The notes beneath the pieces are model-generated. The model was not told where the DNA came from and did not search any database. It saw nothing but the letters and a program-made list of their open reading frames with translations. The translations under genes and the position numbers were made by a program. DNA of 64,000 nucleotides. Origin: JAUSIF01 sp963711595 (lineage in GTDB: Bacteria; Pseudomonadota; Alphaproteobacteria; Rhizobiales; Xanthobacteraceae). Position 1 is the stretch's first letter. Each line of letters begins with the position of its first letter. Location of the stretch: positions 682,001 to 746,000 of the forward strand of contig CAVQER010000007.1 in assembly GCA_963711595.1 (NCBI GenBank), written 5' to 3'. This document shows, piece after piece, positions 34,426 through 41,636 of the stretch.

Positions 34426-36186
34426 ATGTCCAAGTCTGCGACGCGGGAGGAAGCGGTTGCGTATGCGAAGCGTCCTGAGTCGACGGGGAAGGTACGCTTC
34501 ACGCGGCCGATGAACGGGAACGAGTATCTCGACTCGCTGCGCGACGATCGGGAGATTTACGTTTACGGCGAGCGTGTGAAGGACGTGACGACGCATCCTG
34601 CGTTCCGCAACACGGCGCGCATGGTGGCGCGGCTGTACGACGCGATGCACGACCCGAAGCATGCGCCGAAGCTGATGGTGCCGACGGACACGGGGAACGG
34701 GGGCGTCACGCAGGCCTACTTCAAGGCGCCGAAGACGCCGCAGGAGCTGATCCAGGGGCGCGACGCGATCGCGGAATGGGCGAAGCTTTGTTACGGCTGG
34801 CTCGGGCGGGCGCCGGACTACAAGGGATCGTTTCTGGCGACCTTGGGCGCGACGGTCGACTTCTACGCGCCGTACCAGGAGAACGCGAAGCGCTGGTACC
34901 AGTTCAGCCAGGAACGGGTGCCGTTCGTGAACCACGCGATCATCCACCCGCCGGTGGACCGCAATCTGCCGCCGGAGAAGGTGGGCGACGTCTATGTGCA
35001 CGTGGAGAAGGAGACGGACGCGGGGCTGATCATGTCCGGCGCCAAGGTGGTGGCGACGGGGTCTGCGCTCACGAACTACACCTTCATCGCGCACCATGGT
35101 CTGATTCCGGTGGGCGACAAGAGCTTTGCGGCGATCTTCATGGTGCCGACGGGAGCGCCGGGGGTGAAGTTCATCTGCCGCGCGTCCTACGAGATGACCT
35201 CGACGGCGATGGGGAGCGCGTTCGACTATCCGCTGTCGTCGCGGCTGGACGAGAACGACGCGGTGTTGATCCTCGATAAGGTGCTGGTGCCGTGGGAGAA
35301 CGTGTTCGTCTACGGCGACATCGAGAAGGCGAACAACTTCTTCCCGCGCACCGGGTTCCTGCCGCGGCTGTTCGTGCACGCCTGCACGCGGCTCGCGATC
35401 AAGCTCGACTTTATCGCCGGCCTGCTCCTGAAGGCGGTGGAAGCGGCCGGCACCAAGGACTATCGCGGGGTGCAGGCCAACGTCGGCGAGGTGCTGGTGT
35501 GGCGCAACATGTTCTGGGGTCTCACCGAAGCGATGGTGAAGAACCCAAAACCCTGGGTCGGGGACTATCTGCTGCCCGACATCGAGCCGGGCAGCGCCTA
35601 CCACGTGCTGTCGAGCATGGCCTACACGAAGATCAAGTACATCATCGAGCAGACGGTGGCCTCGGGCCTGATCTTCCTCACCTCATCGAACCGCGACTTC
35701 AAGAACGCGGAGATCCGTCCCTATATCGACAAGTACATGCGCGGCTCGAACGGCTACACGGCGGTCGACCGGGCGAAGCTCCTGAAGCTCCTGTGGGACG
35801 CGATCGGGACCGAGTTCGGGGGACGGCATGAGCTCTACGAGATCAACTACGGGGGCTCCTCGGAGGAGATCCGCCGCTACGTTCTGTTCGGGGCGCAGGC
35901 GAGCGGACGCGCGGCAGAGCTCACGGGCTTCGCCGAGCAGTGCATGGCCGAATACGACATCGACGGCTGGAAGGTCCCGGACCTGAAAGACCCGGACGAA
36001 CTCAGCTATCACGTGATGCGGTCAAACATTGGGGTCAGCGCATCACGACAGGTCTATTCCGCACCGAAGGCCGCTCCGCAGCCGGCAACCCCGATTGCGC
36101 CGCCGGCATCATCGGCGATGGGCGGGAGCGTAAGCCAAAGTTCGGTCGGCGGGTTCGCCAATCCATTTGCGAATAACAAGAAGTAA
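34426..36186 (+). CDS. 4-hydroxyphenylacetate 3-hydroxylase family flavin monooxygenase
   Basis: A 586-residue HpaB/PvcC-type oxygenase. It contains YGERVKDVTTHPAFRNTARM, the flavin-binding HHGLIPVGDKSFAAIF region, DKVLVPWENVFVYGD and SNRDFKNAEIRPYIDKY. Such enzymes use FADH2 from a separate reductase to hydroxylate phenols or related rings; no reductase gene is adjacent. The C-terminus carries a low-complexity tail of about 50 residues rich in Ala, Pro and Ser ending GFANPFANNKK, beyond the catalytic fold. The strongly GC-biased codons suggest high expression. A terminator follows. Confidence 0.87.
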   Translation: MSKSATREEAVAYAKRPESTGKVRFTRPMNGNEYLDSLRDDREIYVYGERVKDVTTHPAFRNTARMVARLYDAMHDPKHAPKLMVPTDTGNGGVTQAYFKAPKTPQELIQGRDAIAEWAKLCYGWLGRAPDYKGSFLATLGATVDFYAPYQENAKRWYQFSQERVPFVNHAIIHPPVDRNLPPEKVGDVYVHVEKETDAGLIMSGAKVVATGSALTNYTFIAHHGLIPVGDKSFAAIFMVPTGAPGVKFICRASYEMTSTAMGSAFDYPLSSRLDENDAVLILDKVLVPWENVFVYGDIEKANNFFPRTGFLPRLFVHACTRLAIKLDFIAGLLLKAVEAAGTKDYRGVQANVGEVLVWRNMFWGLTEAMVKNPKPWVGDYLLPDIEPGSAYHVLSSMAYTKIKYIIEQTVASGLIFLTSSNRDFKNAEIRPYIDKYMRGSNGYTAVDRAKLLKLLWDAIGTEFGGRHELYEINYGGSSEEIRRYVLFGAQASGRAAELTGFAEQCMAEYDIDGWKVPDLKDPDELSYHVMRSNIGVSASRQVYSAPKAAPQPATPIAPPASSAMGGSVSQSSVGGFANPFANNKK

Positions 36187-36206
36187 CGGTTCACACAAAG
36201 AAAAGA

Positions 36207-36235
36207 CGCCGCCGGGTTCGGCGGCGCCTTTTGTT
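36207..36235 (+). terminator. Rho-independent terminator after the HpaB-like gene
   Basis: A 7-bp GC stem CGCCGCC/GGCGGCG with a 6-nt loop (36207-36226), then CCTTTTGTTT. It lies 20 bp after the stop codon. Confidence 0.82.
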
Positions 36236-36254
36236 TCGTTCGCAACGTAGGCGA

Positions 36255-36830
36255 TTACATGCCCTTCTTCGGGCTGCTCGGGCTGGTCCCGGGGCCGCTT
36301 GGGCTCTTCGCCGCCGCGCGCGGCGGTTCGTACGGCTTGAAGTCCGGAGCCTTCTCGAGCTCCGTCTTCGCCAACTTCACCGTTGCCTGCTCGTTGCCGT
36401 CCGGATTACGCGAGAGATTGAGCGACTCGAACGGAACGGCGACGTTCTTCTTGCCGATTCCGAGGAAGCCGCCGACGCCGATCACGGCGGCAATCACCTT
36501 GCCGTCCTTGTCGACCAGAAGGTCGCTGATCGATCCGATACTCTCATCGCCCGGACCCTTGACGTTGAGGCCAATTATGGTCGAGCCGAGCCACTGGTCG
36601 CTCGACTGCGACTCGACGAACGACTTGGAAGACTGGGTAGAGGGCATCGTGGCGCTCGGCTGAGCCGGCGTCGTCTGCGCCGGCTTGGCGCTCGGTTCCG
36701 GCTGAGCCGGTGTCGTCTGCGCCGGCTTGGCGCTCGGATCCGGCGAAGCCGGTGAAGTCGATTGCTGCGCCAGCGCAGGCATTGCCGCCAACGCCGCCGC
36801 CGTTGCCAAGAGTGCAATGCGCTTTGGCAT
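36255..36830 (-). CDS. exported PRC-barrel protein, predicted EcfG target
   Basis: A 191-residue protein with signal peptide MPKRIALLATAAALAAMPALA. A Pro/Ala/Ser/Thr linker contains a near-perfect 14-residue tandem repeat (DPSAKPAQTTPAQP, then EPSAKPAQTTPAQP). A PRC-barrel follows at about 80-150 (QWLGSTIIGLNVKG...SISDLLVDKDGKVIAAVIGVGGFLG). PRC-barrel exports are typical general-stress genes of this group. A perfect EcfG-type promoter lies 59-83 bp upstream. Function unknown. Confidence 0.82.
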   Translation of the reverse strand: MPKRIALLATAAALAAMPALAQQSTSPASPDPSAKPAQTTPAQPEPSAKPAQTTPAQPSATMPSTQSSKSFVESQSSDQWLGSTIIGLNVKGPGDESIGSISDLLVDKDGKVIAAVIGVGGFLGIGKKNVAVPFESLNLSRNPDGNEQATVKLAKTELEKAPDFKPYEPPRAAAKSPSGPGTSPSSPKKGM

Positions 36831-36888
36831 GATTTTCTCCCTGTGTGAAAAAAACGAAGCTGTTCTCAGCCTCGCTTACTTGGGAATG

Positions 36889-36913
36889 AACGCATCAGGA
36901 GAGGCAACGTTCC
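36889..36913 (-). promoter_or_regulatory. EcfG-type promoter for the PRC-barrel gene
   Basis: Minus-strand GGAAC (36913-36909), spacer of 16, CGTT (36892-36889). This matches exactly the alphaproteobacterial general-stress consensus GGAAC-N16/17-CGTT. Confidence 0.85.
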
Positions 36914-37038
36914 GCGCGTGCGCCACGTTTCGGACAATGTTCCATCGCCGCGTTCCGTTGCGCGATGCGATCGGAACCAGAGCCGATCAGCTTTCTGCTA
37001 GCGGTCTAGTTTCTCCGAGCGGCTCACGGTTTTGCTAT

Positions 37039-37593
37039 TCAGTCGAGCGCCGCGAATTTTTCCATGGCGCCGAGCTGTGCGAGACAGCGGCTCGACAGAC
37101 GCGTCAGCGCAACAGGAGCGGGCCGGGCGAATGCGGACTCGCAGCCTTGCGGTTGCTCCGCGGGTTCGGCGCGTTCCACCGGCATCCGCTTGACCTCTGT
37201 CGCGGCCGTATCTCGGATCGTGACTTCCGGAAGGTCGACGTTCTTCGCGACGACCGTAACGTTCGCGACGGGATCGGTGCGGAAGAGAATGTTGCCTTCG
37301 CGATCGCGATAGACGATCGCCGCGTTGCGGATACCGACCACTTCGACCGTCTTGATGGGGATGCGCTGTGCCGACATCTGGGGTGCGGGTAGCGCATTGG
37401 TCTTGTTCTCGCGGTTGACGACGGTGCTCGGGCGATCGGCCAGCGTCGCAAGACGCGTGGCATTTGCCGCACGCAGGGCAACGAGGCTATCAGCCACGAG
37501 CGCGGTCGAGAGCACGACGATAATGCCAAGTGCCGTTGCCGCGCCAACGACGGCAGCGGTCTTGCCGGCGGTATTTCCGCCACGGCGTACCAT
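37039..37593 (-). CDS. single-pass membrane protein of unknown function, predicted EcfG target
   Basis: A 184-residue protein: basic N-terminus, one membrane helix at about residues 14-36 (AAVVGAATALGIIVVLSTALVA), then a soluble domain with IRNAAIVYRDREGNILFRTDPVANVTVVAKNV and a cysteine-containing tail. The start at 37593 has GGGAGG upstream; the longer frame to 37647 does not. An EcfG-type promoter is 69-93 bp upstream, so I infer stress induction. I recall only hypothetical relatives. Confidence 0.68.
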   Translation of the reverse strand: MVRRGGNTAGKTAAVVGAATALGIIVVLSTALVADSLVALRAANATRLATLADRPSTVVNRENKTNALPAPQMSAQRIPIKTVEVVGIRNAAIVYRDREGNILFRTDPVANVTVVAKNVDLPEVTIRDTAATEVKRMPVERAEPAEQPQGCESAFARPAPVALTRLSSRCLAQLGAMEKFAALD

Positions 37594-37661
37594 GAGAAAA
37601 CCCTCCCACTGTGCTCGACTGCGCGGCGGGGATTCAAAATTCCGCACGCTGTCGGTACAAA

Positions 37662-37686
37662 AACGCTCTTGGACGAAGCCGGTTCC
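37662..37686 (-). promoter_or_regulatory. EcfG-type promoter for the membrane protein gene
   Basis: Minus-strand GGAAC (37686-37682), 16-bp spacer, CGTT (37665-37662). It lies in the 332-bp gap between the divergent genes at 37039-37593 and 37926-38126. That gap holds this and one further stress promoter, and nothing else I can name. Confidence 0.83.
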
Positions 37687-37857
37687 GAGTTCATTTTTTG
37701 CGGGAGCAGCGCAGAATAAAGGGCGGAACTGCTGCGGTCGTGCCGCGTTGTCCGGGCGACCGGCCCCAGTCTCGACCCTCCCCCCAAAGATGGGCCGGTA
37801 CTTCGGGCGCAGCCGAGCCAGCCTCGTCTGCGCTCGATTTTTTGTGACCGCCCTCCC

Positions 37858-37882
37858 GGAACTGGTGCGCCGCCGGCACGTT
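37858..37882 (+). promoter_or_regulatory. EcfG-type promoter for csbD
   Basis: GGAAC (37858-37862), 16-bp spacer, CGTT (37879-37882), 44 bp before the csbD start. Exact match to the general-stress consensus. Confidence 0.86.
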
Positions 37883-37925
37883 CCACGGGTAGCTACCTAC
37901 CGATGAATATTGAAAGGAGAGCGCG

Positions 37926-38126
37926 ATGAACTGGGATCGCATCGAAGGCAATTGGATGCAGTTCAAAGGCAAGGCGAGAGAGCAGTGGGGCGATCTTACT
38001 GATGACGACCTCGATGTCGTGGAAGGCAAGCGCCAGCAGTTGGCGGGCAAGATTCAGGAGCGCTACGGCCTTGCCAAGGATGAGGCAGAGCGGCAAATCG
38101 ACGACTGGCTGAAGCGGATGCACTAA
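37926..38126 (+). CDS. CsbD-family general stress protein
   Basis: A 66-residue charged protein (MNWDRIEGNWMQFKGKAREQWG, read in two parts; DLDVVEGKRQQLAGKIQERYG), a typical full-length CsbD. The family is strongly induced by general stress in many bacteria, with unknown biochemical role. Shine-Dalgarno AAAGGAGA is at the right distance. It is driven by an EcfG-type promoter and ends at a hairpin terminator shared with phyR. Confidence 0.9.
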   Translation: MNWDRIEGNWMQFKGKAREQWGDLTDDDLDVVEGKRQQLAGKIQERYGLAKDEAERQIDDWLKRMH

Positions 38127-38139
38127 GCACGAAACAATT

Positions 38140-38167
38140 CCGCCCCGCACGTCGCAGTGCGGGGCGG
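38140..38167. terminator. bidirectional hairpin between csbD and phyR
   Basis: A perfect 11-bp stem CCGCCCCGCAC/GTGCGGGGCGG with a 6-nt loop, between the convergent csbD and phyR. T-rich stretches on either side are short (ACGTTT on +, GAATTGTTT on -). Confidence 0.6.
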
Positions 38168-38180
38168 ACGTTTAGGTGCA

Positions 38181-38985
38181 TCACGCCGTTGCGCGGCGCG
38201 CCTGCTTCTGTGCCTTGCGGTCGAAGAACAGCGCTTGACTGATCACGGCGGAAACCGTCGCCGGCTGATACGGCTTCGGAATCAAGAACGCCGGTTCAGG
38301 CCGTTCGCCGGTGAGAAAGCGCTCTGGGTAAGCCGTGATGAAGATCACGGGCGCTTCGAACGATTGCAGCAACTCATTGACGGCATCGAGACCGGAGCTG
38401 CCGTCCGCAAGCTGGATGTCCGCGAGAATCAGGCCGGGGGGCTTACTGCGCGCGAGTTTCACCGCTTCCTTGTGGGTGCGGGCGATCCCGAGCACGCTGT
38501 GGCCGAGCCGCTCGACCAGAACTCTCGATGTCCATTGCGATCAGCGGCTCATCCTCGATGATGAGCACGTCGGTCGCAATCTCCACAGCGAGTTCCTGGC
38601 CGGCCTCATCGAGCATGCTCCGCAGCGCAGGCACGTCGACTTCGAGCACGCGCGCAGCCTCGTCTTCCGAGAAACTTTCAAGGGATATCAAAAGAAACGC
38701 CTGGCGCGGGAGTGGCGTCAGGCGGGAAATTCGAGCTTCGGCCGGGAGCTGGTCCGGCCCGGATTCCGGCTTCCCGTTTACAGGGACCGAATTCCAGATT
38801 TTGGTGAAGGTTCGGTAGAGACCGACGCGCGGATCGTCGTCGGGCGGCAAATGCGCCGGATCCTCGAGGATAGCCTCGAGCACCGCGGTTACATACGCAT
38901 CGCCGGAAGTCTGGCTGCCCGTCAGCGCGCGCGCATAGCGCCGCAAGAACGGCAGGTGCCGTGCAACGAGTTGCGATCTGGACAC
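38181..38985 (-). pseudogene. phyR: general stress anti-anti-sigma regulator PhyR, frameshifted by one extra base
   Basis: The N-terminal frame is a sigma-like domain (LVARHLPFLRRYARALTGSQTSGD, read in parts; PLPRQAFLLISLESFSEDEAARVL) and the start of the receiver (DVLIIEDEPLIAMDIE). The second frame continues the receiver (GLILADIQLADGSSGLDAVNEL, VIFITAYPERFL, FLIPKPYQPATV). Removing one A of the doublet at 38520-38521 joins them into 267 residues, the normal length. Phosphorylated PhyR binds NepR and frees EcfG. It is transcribed from its own EcfG-type promoter, divergent from nepR. Confidence 0.9.
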
Positions 38986-39025
38986 GTTACCCTCCCGATG
39001 GGTTTTGCAGTCTGTCCGCGGTCAT

Positions 39026-39050
39026 AACGCGACAGGGGAAAAAAGGTTCC
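39026..39050 (-). promoter_or_regulatory. EcfG-type promoter for phyR
   Basis: Minus-strand GGAAC (39050-39046), 16-bp spacer, CGTT (39029-39026), 41 bp before the phyR start: an exact match. It is back to back with the nepR promoter, so the two -35 elements form the inverted repeat GGTTCC...GGAACC at 39045-39063. Confidence 0.87.
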
Positions 39051-39057
39051 ATAGGAT

Positions 39058-39083
39058 GGAACCAGGGCGGATCATAGCGAGTT
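39058..39083 (+). promoter_or_regulatory. EcfG-type promoter for nepR-ecfG
   Basis: GGAAC (39058-39062), 17-bp spacer, AGTT (39080-39083), with one mismatch to CGTT. It lies 62 bp before nepR. This gives an autoregulated sigma operon, as known for ecfG loci. Confidence 0.72.
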
Positions 39084-39144
39084 ATCTACCTAATATAGCG
39101 CGCAAATTGGGCAATGCAGCGACGGGGTCGGCGAGGGTTGAGCG

Positions 39145-39354
39145 ATGAACGGCAAGTCGAAGAGAGAATTGTCCATGCTTTCCGAAGGCTCCGCCGAAGA
39201 CGGCTCACGCAAACTGGACAAGGAGACGCAGGCCAAGATCGGCCAGCAGCTCCGAGCCATGTACGACGAAGTCGTCAGGCAGGGGGTGCCCGATCGCTTT
39301 TCGGAGCTGTTGAAGCAGCTCGAGGAGCGTGACGACGAGGAGCCCAAATCATGA
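39145..39354 (+). CDS. nepR: anti-sigma factor NepR
   Basis: A 69-residue protein with the NepR core at about residues 25-60 (KLDKETQAKIGQQLRAMYDEVVRQGVPDRF, read in two parts), flanked by flexible charged ends. NepR binds EcfG and is in turn sequestered by phosphorylated PhyR. Its stop overlaps the ecfG start (ATGA), so the pair is translationally coupled. The phyR gene is divergent, as in most Hyphomicrobiales. Confidence 0.92.
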   Translation: MNGKSKRELSMLSEGSAEDGSRKLDKETQAKIGQQLRAMYDEVVRQGVPDRFSELLKQLEERDDEEPKS

Positions 39355-39900
39355 AAATCGACGATGCGCTTCGGGACGCCGTTTTGGCGGCTGTGCCGAA
39401 ACTCCGCGCGTTTGCGATTTCCCTGAGTGGCAATGTCGACCGCGCCGACGACCTGGTGCAGGAGACCTTGCTGCGTGCCTTGGCGAACATCGAGTCGTTT
39501 CAACCAGGCACGAATCTGCAGGCGTGGCTGTTCACGATCCTTCGCAACCTCTTCCGCTCTGAGTACCGGAAGCGGCGCCGCGAGGTCGAGGACACGGACG
39601 GAAACTATGCGGAGAGTCTCGGTTTCGCAACCAGAGCAGGAGAGTCAGCTCGAGTTCAAGGAGCTGCGCGTTGCGCTTGCGAAATTGCCACAGGACCAGC
39701 GCGAAGCACTGATCCTCGTCGGCGCGTCAGGATTTTCGTACGAAGAGGCGGCAGCCATCTGCGGATGCGCAATCGGCACGATCAAGAGCCGTGTGAATCG
39801 CGCCCGCAATCGTCTTGCAAGCGAGCTTTCGATCGAGAGCGCCGAGGACCTTGGCCCCGATCCGAAGGTACGCGCGGTTCTCGCGGACAAGTCGCGCTGA
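39351..39900 (+). pseudogene. ecfG: general stress ECF sigma factor EcfG, frameshifted by one extra G
   Basis: The first frame holds sigma region 2 (AVPKLRAFAISLSGNVDRADDLVQETL, read in parts; LQAWLFTILRNLFRSEYRK). After CTCGGTTTCG at 39619-39628 the protein continues in another frame with region 4 (LAKLPQDQREALILVGASGFSYEEAA, IGTIKSRVNRARNRL). Deleting one G of 39621-39622 gives 182 residues, the normal EcfG length. As given, region 4 is lost and the factor could not recognise the GGAAC elements that surround it. Confidence 0.9.
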
Positions 39901-39907
39901 CGAAGCG

Positions 39908-39932
39908 GGAACTTTCCTGCGCATTTCAAGTT
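39908..39932 (+). promoter_or_regulatory. EcfG-type promoter for the DUF1328 gene
   Basis: GGAAC (39908-39912), 16-bp spacer, AGTT (39929-39932); one mismatch to the -10 consensus. It lies 8 bp after the ecfG stop and 48 bp before the next gene. Confidence 0.68.
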
Positions 39933-39979
39933 CTTGCCCCGCAGCGAGACCCACCTTTATCGCACCAAAGGAGGCGGTC

Positions 39980-40159
39980 ATGATCGGTTGGGCGATAACC
40001 TTTCTCATCATCGCGCTGGTTGCCGCAGTTTTCGGCTTCGGCGGAATCGCCGGCGTGGCAGTTGAATTCGCCAAGATTCTCTTTTTCGTCGCCATCATCC
40101 TATTCGCGATCGCGGCGGTGGTCGGGCTCGTGCGTGGTCGAACGCCAAACGTCCCCTAA
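39980..40159 (+). CDS. DUF1328 (YtjA-like) small membrane protein
   Basis: A 59-residue protein of two hydrophobic helices (WAITFLIIALVAAVFGFGGIA and ILFFVAIILFAIAAVVGLV, each read in part) and a short tail. This is the DUF1328/YtjA pattern, and the length is normal. A perfect AAAGGAGG precedes the ATG. The family is often stress-regulated, and the gene follows an EcfG-type promoter here. Function unknown. The reading frame opens far upstream, but only this start has a ribosome site. Confidence 0.87.
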   Translation: MIGWAITFLIIALVAAVFGFGGIAGVAVEFAKILFFVAIILFAIAAVVGLVRGRTPNVP

Positions 40160-40217
40160 GGCACCTGCGCAACGCAGCCGTTCAAGGGCCGGGCCGCATC
40201 GTTTCCGACAGGTTCCC

Positions 40218-40243
40218 GGAACGAACGAGGGGCAAGCCGCGTT
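40218..40243 (+). promoter_or_regulatory. EcfG-type promoter for the DUF1236 gene
   Basis: GGAAC (40218-40222), 17-bp spacer, CGTT (40240-40243), 27 bp before the gene start: an exact consensus match. Confidence 0.82.
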
Positions 40244-40270
40244 CGCTGCATGCAACGAGGGAGGGTACCC

Positions 40271-40618
40271 ATGCTGAATTTGCTTCGCGTGTCCACCGCA
40301 GCTGCAGCCTTGCTGATCGCGGTCCCGGCATTTGCACAAAACACAGTCATCGTTCAACGGCCGGCGACCATTGAGCTATCGCCGGACCAACGCACCGTTA
40401 TCCGGCGTCACGTGGTACGCGAGCGCACCGTGCATCTGCCGCCGCGCGTCGAGTTGCGCGTCGGCGCGCCCGTGCCAGTTGGTGTCGAAGTCTATTCGTT
40501 CCCCGAAGAAGTCTACGTCGAGGTGCCGGTGCTCAAGCGCTACCGCTACGTTCAAATCAACAACGAGATCGTGCTGGTGGACCCGGACACAAGCGAGATC
40601 GTTGAAATTCTTCGCTAA
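40271..40618 (+). CDS. DUF1236-family exported protein
   Basis: A 115-residue protein with signal peptide (MLNLLRVSTAAAALLIAVPAFA) and a small domain: IELSPDQRTVIRRHVV, then VGAPVPVGVEVYSFPEEVYVEVPVLKRYRYVQINNEIVLVDP in pieces, the DUF1236 pattern. Secreted, function unknown, common in Bradyrhizobiaceae. I start it at 40271, where the signal peptide begins and GAGGGAGGG lies upstream; an earlier ATG (40250) adds seven residues. Predicted member of the EcfG regulon. Confidence 0.82.
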   Translation: MLNLLRVSTAAAALLIAVPAFAQNTVIVQRPATIELSPDQRTVIRRHVVRERTVHLPPRVELRVGAPVPVGVEVYSFPEEVYVEVPVLKRYRYVQINNEIVLVDPDTSEIVEILR

Positions 40619-40757
40619 ACGGGGCCACAGGAGCGCCGAAGAATCGCCGCTCCGCTGGCCCTTTGCGGTCCCATTGAGGGGCTAGTCCGCGAGCGAAGAA
40701 AAACGAAATGGGGCGGGAAACCGCCTCCGGTAACCTGAGTTCGTACGGAGGCTCACT

Positions 40758-41447
40758 ATGAAACGTCTGCTTCTCTTGATGACGGCGATTGTGTCGCTGA
40801 CTGTTGCGACCGAAGCCACTTTCGCGGCCGACATCGCACGCCGGCCGGCGCCGCCAGCCGTAGCGGTCAAGGCGCCAGCGCTGCCGATCTTCGATTGGAG
40901 CGGTTTCTATGTCGGCATCCATGGCGGTTATGCCTGGGGCAACTCGTCGTTCGATTATCCGGCCGCTCCGAGCGGAAGCTTCGACGCGGACGGCTGGCTC
41001 TTGGGCGGACTGGTCGGAGTAAACTACCAAGCTGGGCAGACGGTGTTCGGACTCGAAGCCGACATCAACAAAACGGATATCAGCGGCGGCACGACTTGCG
41101 TCGCGGTCGGTGGACCGTGCGACTTCAACAACACGTGGCTCGCTACCGGGCGCGTTCGCCTCGGCTACGCATTCGACCGCTTCCTGCCTTATGTCACCGG
41201 CGGCGTTGCTTACGGCAACCTCAAGGCCAATGTCCCGGGCATCGGCAGCGCGGAGGACAAGCGGTTCGGATGGACCGCAGGCGTCGGCGCCGAGTATGCC
41301 TTCTCGCCCAACTTGACTTGGAAGACCGAATATCTGTTCGTCGATCTCGGCAAATTCGATTGCGGTCTTCCGTGCGGCGTGGGTTCGCCCACCAATGTCA
41401 AATTCGACGCCCATATCGTGCGGACCGGCTTGAATCTACGGTTCTAA
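40758..41447 (+). CDS. outer membrane beta-barrel protein, Omp25/Omp31 family
   Basis: A 229-residue protein with a signal peptide ending FAAD, a linker (RRPAPPAVAVKAPA), then IFDWSGFYVGIHGGYAWGNSS, the hallmark of Rhizobiales Omp25/31-like 8-stranded barrels. It ends with alternating strands and a terminal Phe (HIVRTGLNLRF) as recognised by the BAM machinery. Two cysteines per half may form loops. Start supported by GGAGG. Probable structural or immunodominant outer membrane protein. Confidence 0.88.
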   Translation: MKRLLLLMTAIVSLTVATEATFAADIARRPAPPAVAVKAPALPIFDWSGFYVGIHGGYAWGNSSFDYPAAPSGSFDADGWLLGGLVGVNYQAGQTVFGLEADINKTDISGGTTCVAVGGPCDFNNTWLATGRVRLGYAFDRFLPYVTGGVAYGNLKANVPGIGSAEDKRFGWTAGVGAEYAFSPNLTWKTEYLFVDLGKFDCGLPCGVGSPTNVKFDAHIVRTGLNLRF

Positions 41448-41491
41448 GAATCCGGCTACGCACGAGCTGGCGCACCGACCAAGAGCGATTG

Positions 41492-41516
41492 ACGCCGCGC
41501 AATGCGCGGCGTTTTC
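41492..41516 (+). terminator. Rho-independent terminator after the outer membrane protein gene
   Basis: A 9-bp stem ACGCCGCGC/GCGCGGCGT with a 3-nt loop, followed by TTTTC, 45 bp after the stop. Confidence 0.72.
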
Positions 41517-41636
41517 GCGCGCCCACGCTATTGCGCCCGCCGTCCCATTCGGCGCTAATGCGGCCGACAAGGATGGGGGTCCGGGTGCTGACGTTTACAC
41601 AATTCGGTTTCGACGCGCGCCGTCGGAGACGTTGAC

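Noticed and set aside
34420..35604. 394-residue minus-strand reading frame opposite the HpaB-like gene
   Set aside because: Composition dominated by Arg, Val, His and Asp, a shadow of the strongly GC3-biased real gene.
37594..37925. Small genes in the gap before csbD
   Set aside because: Frames there are short, lack ribosome sites and overlap the two stress promoters.
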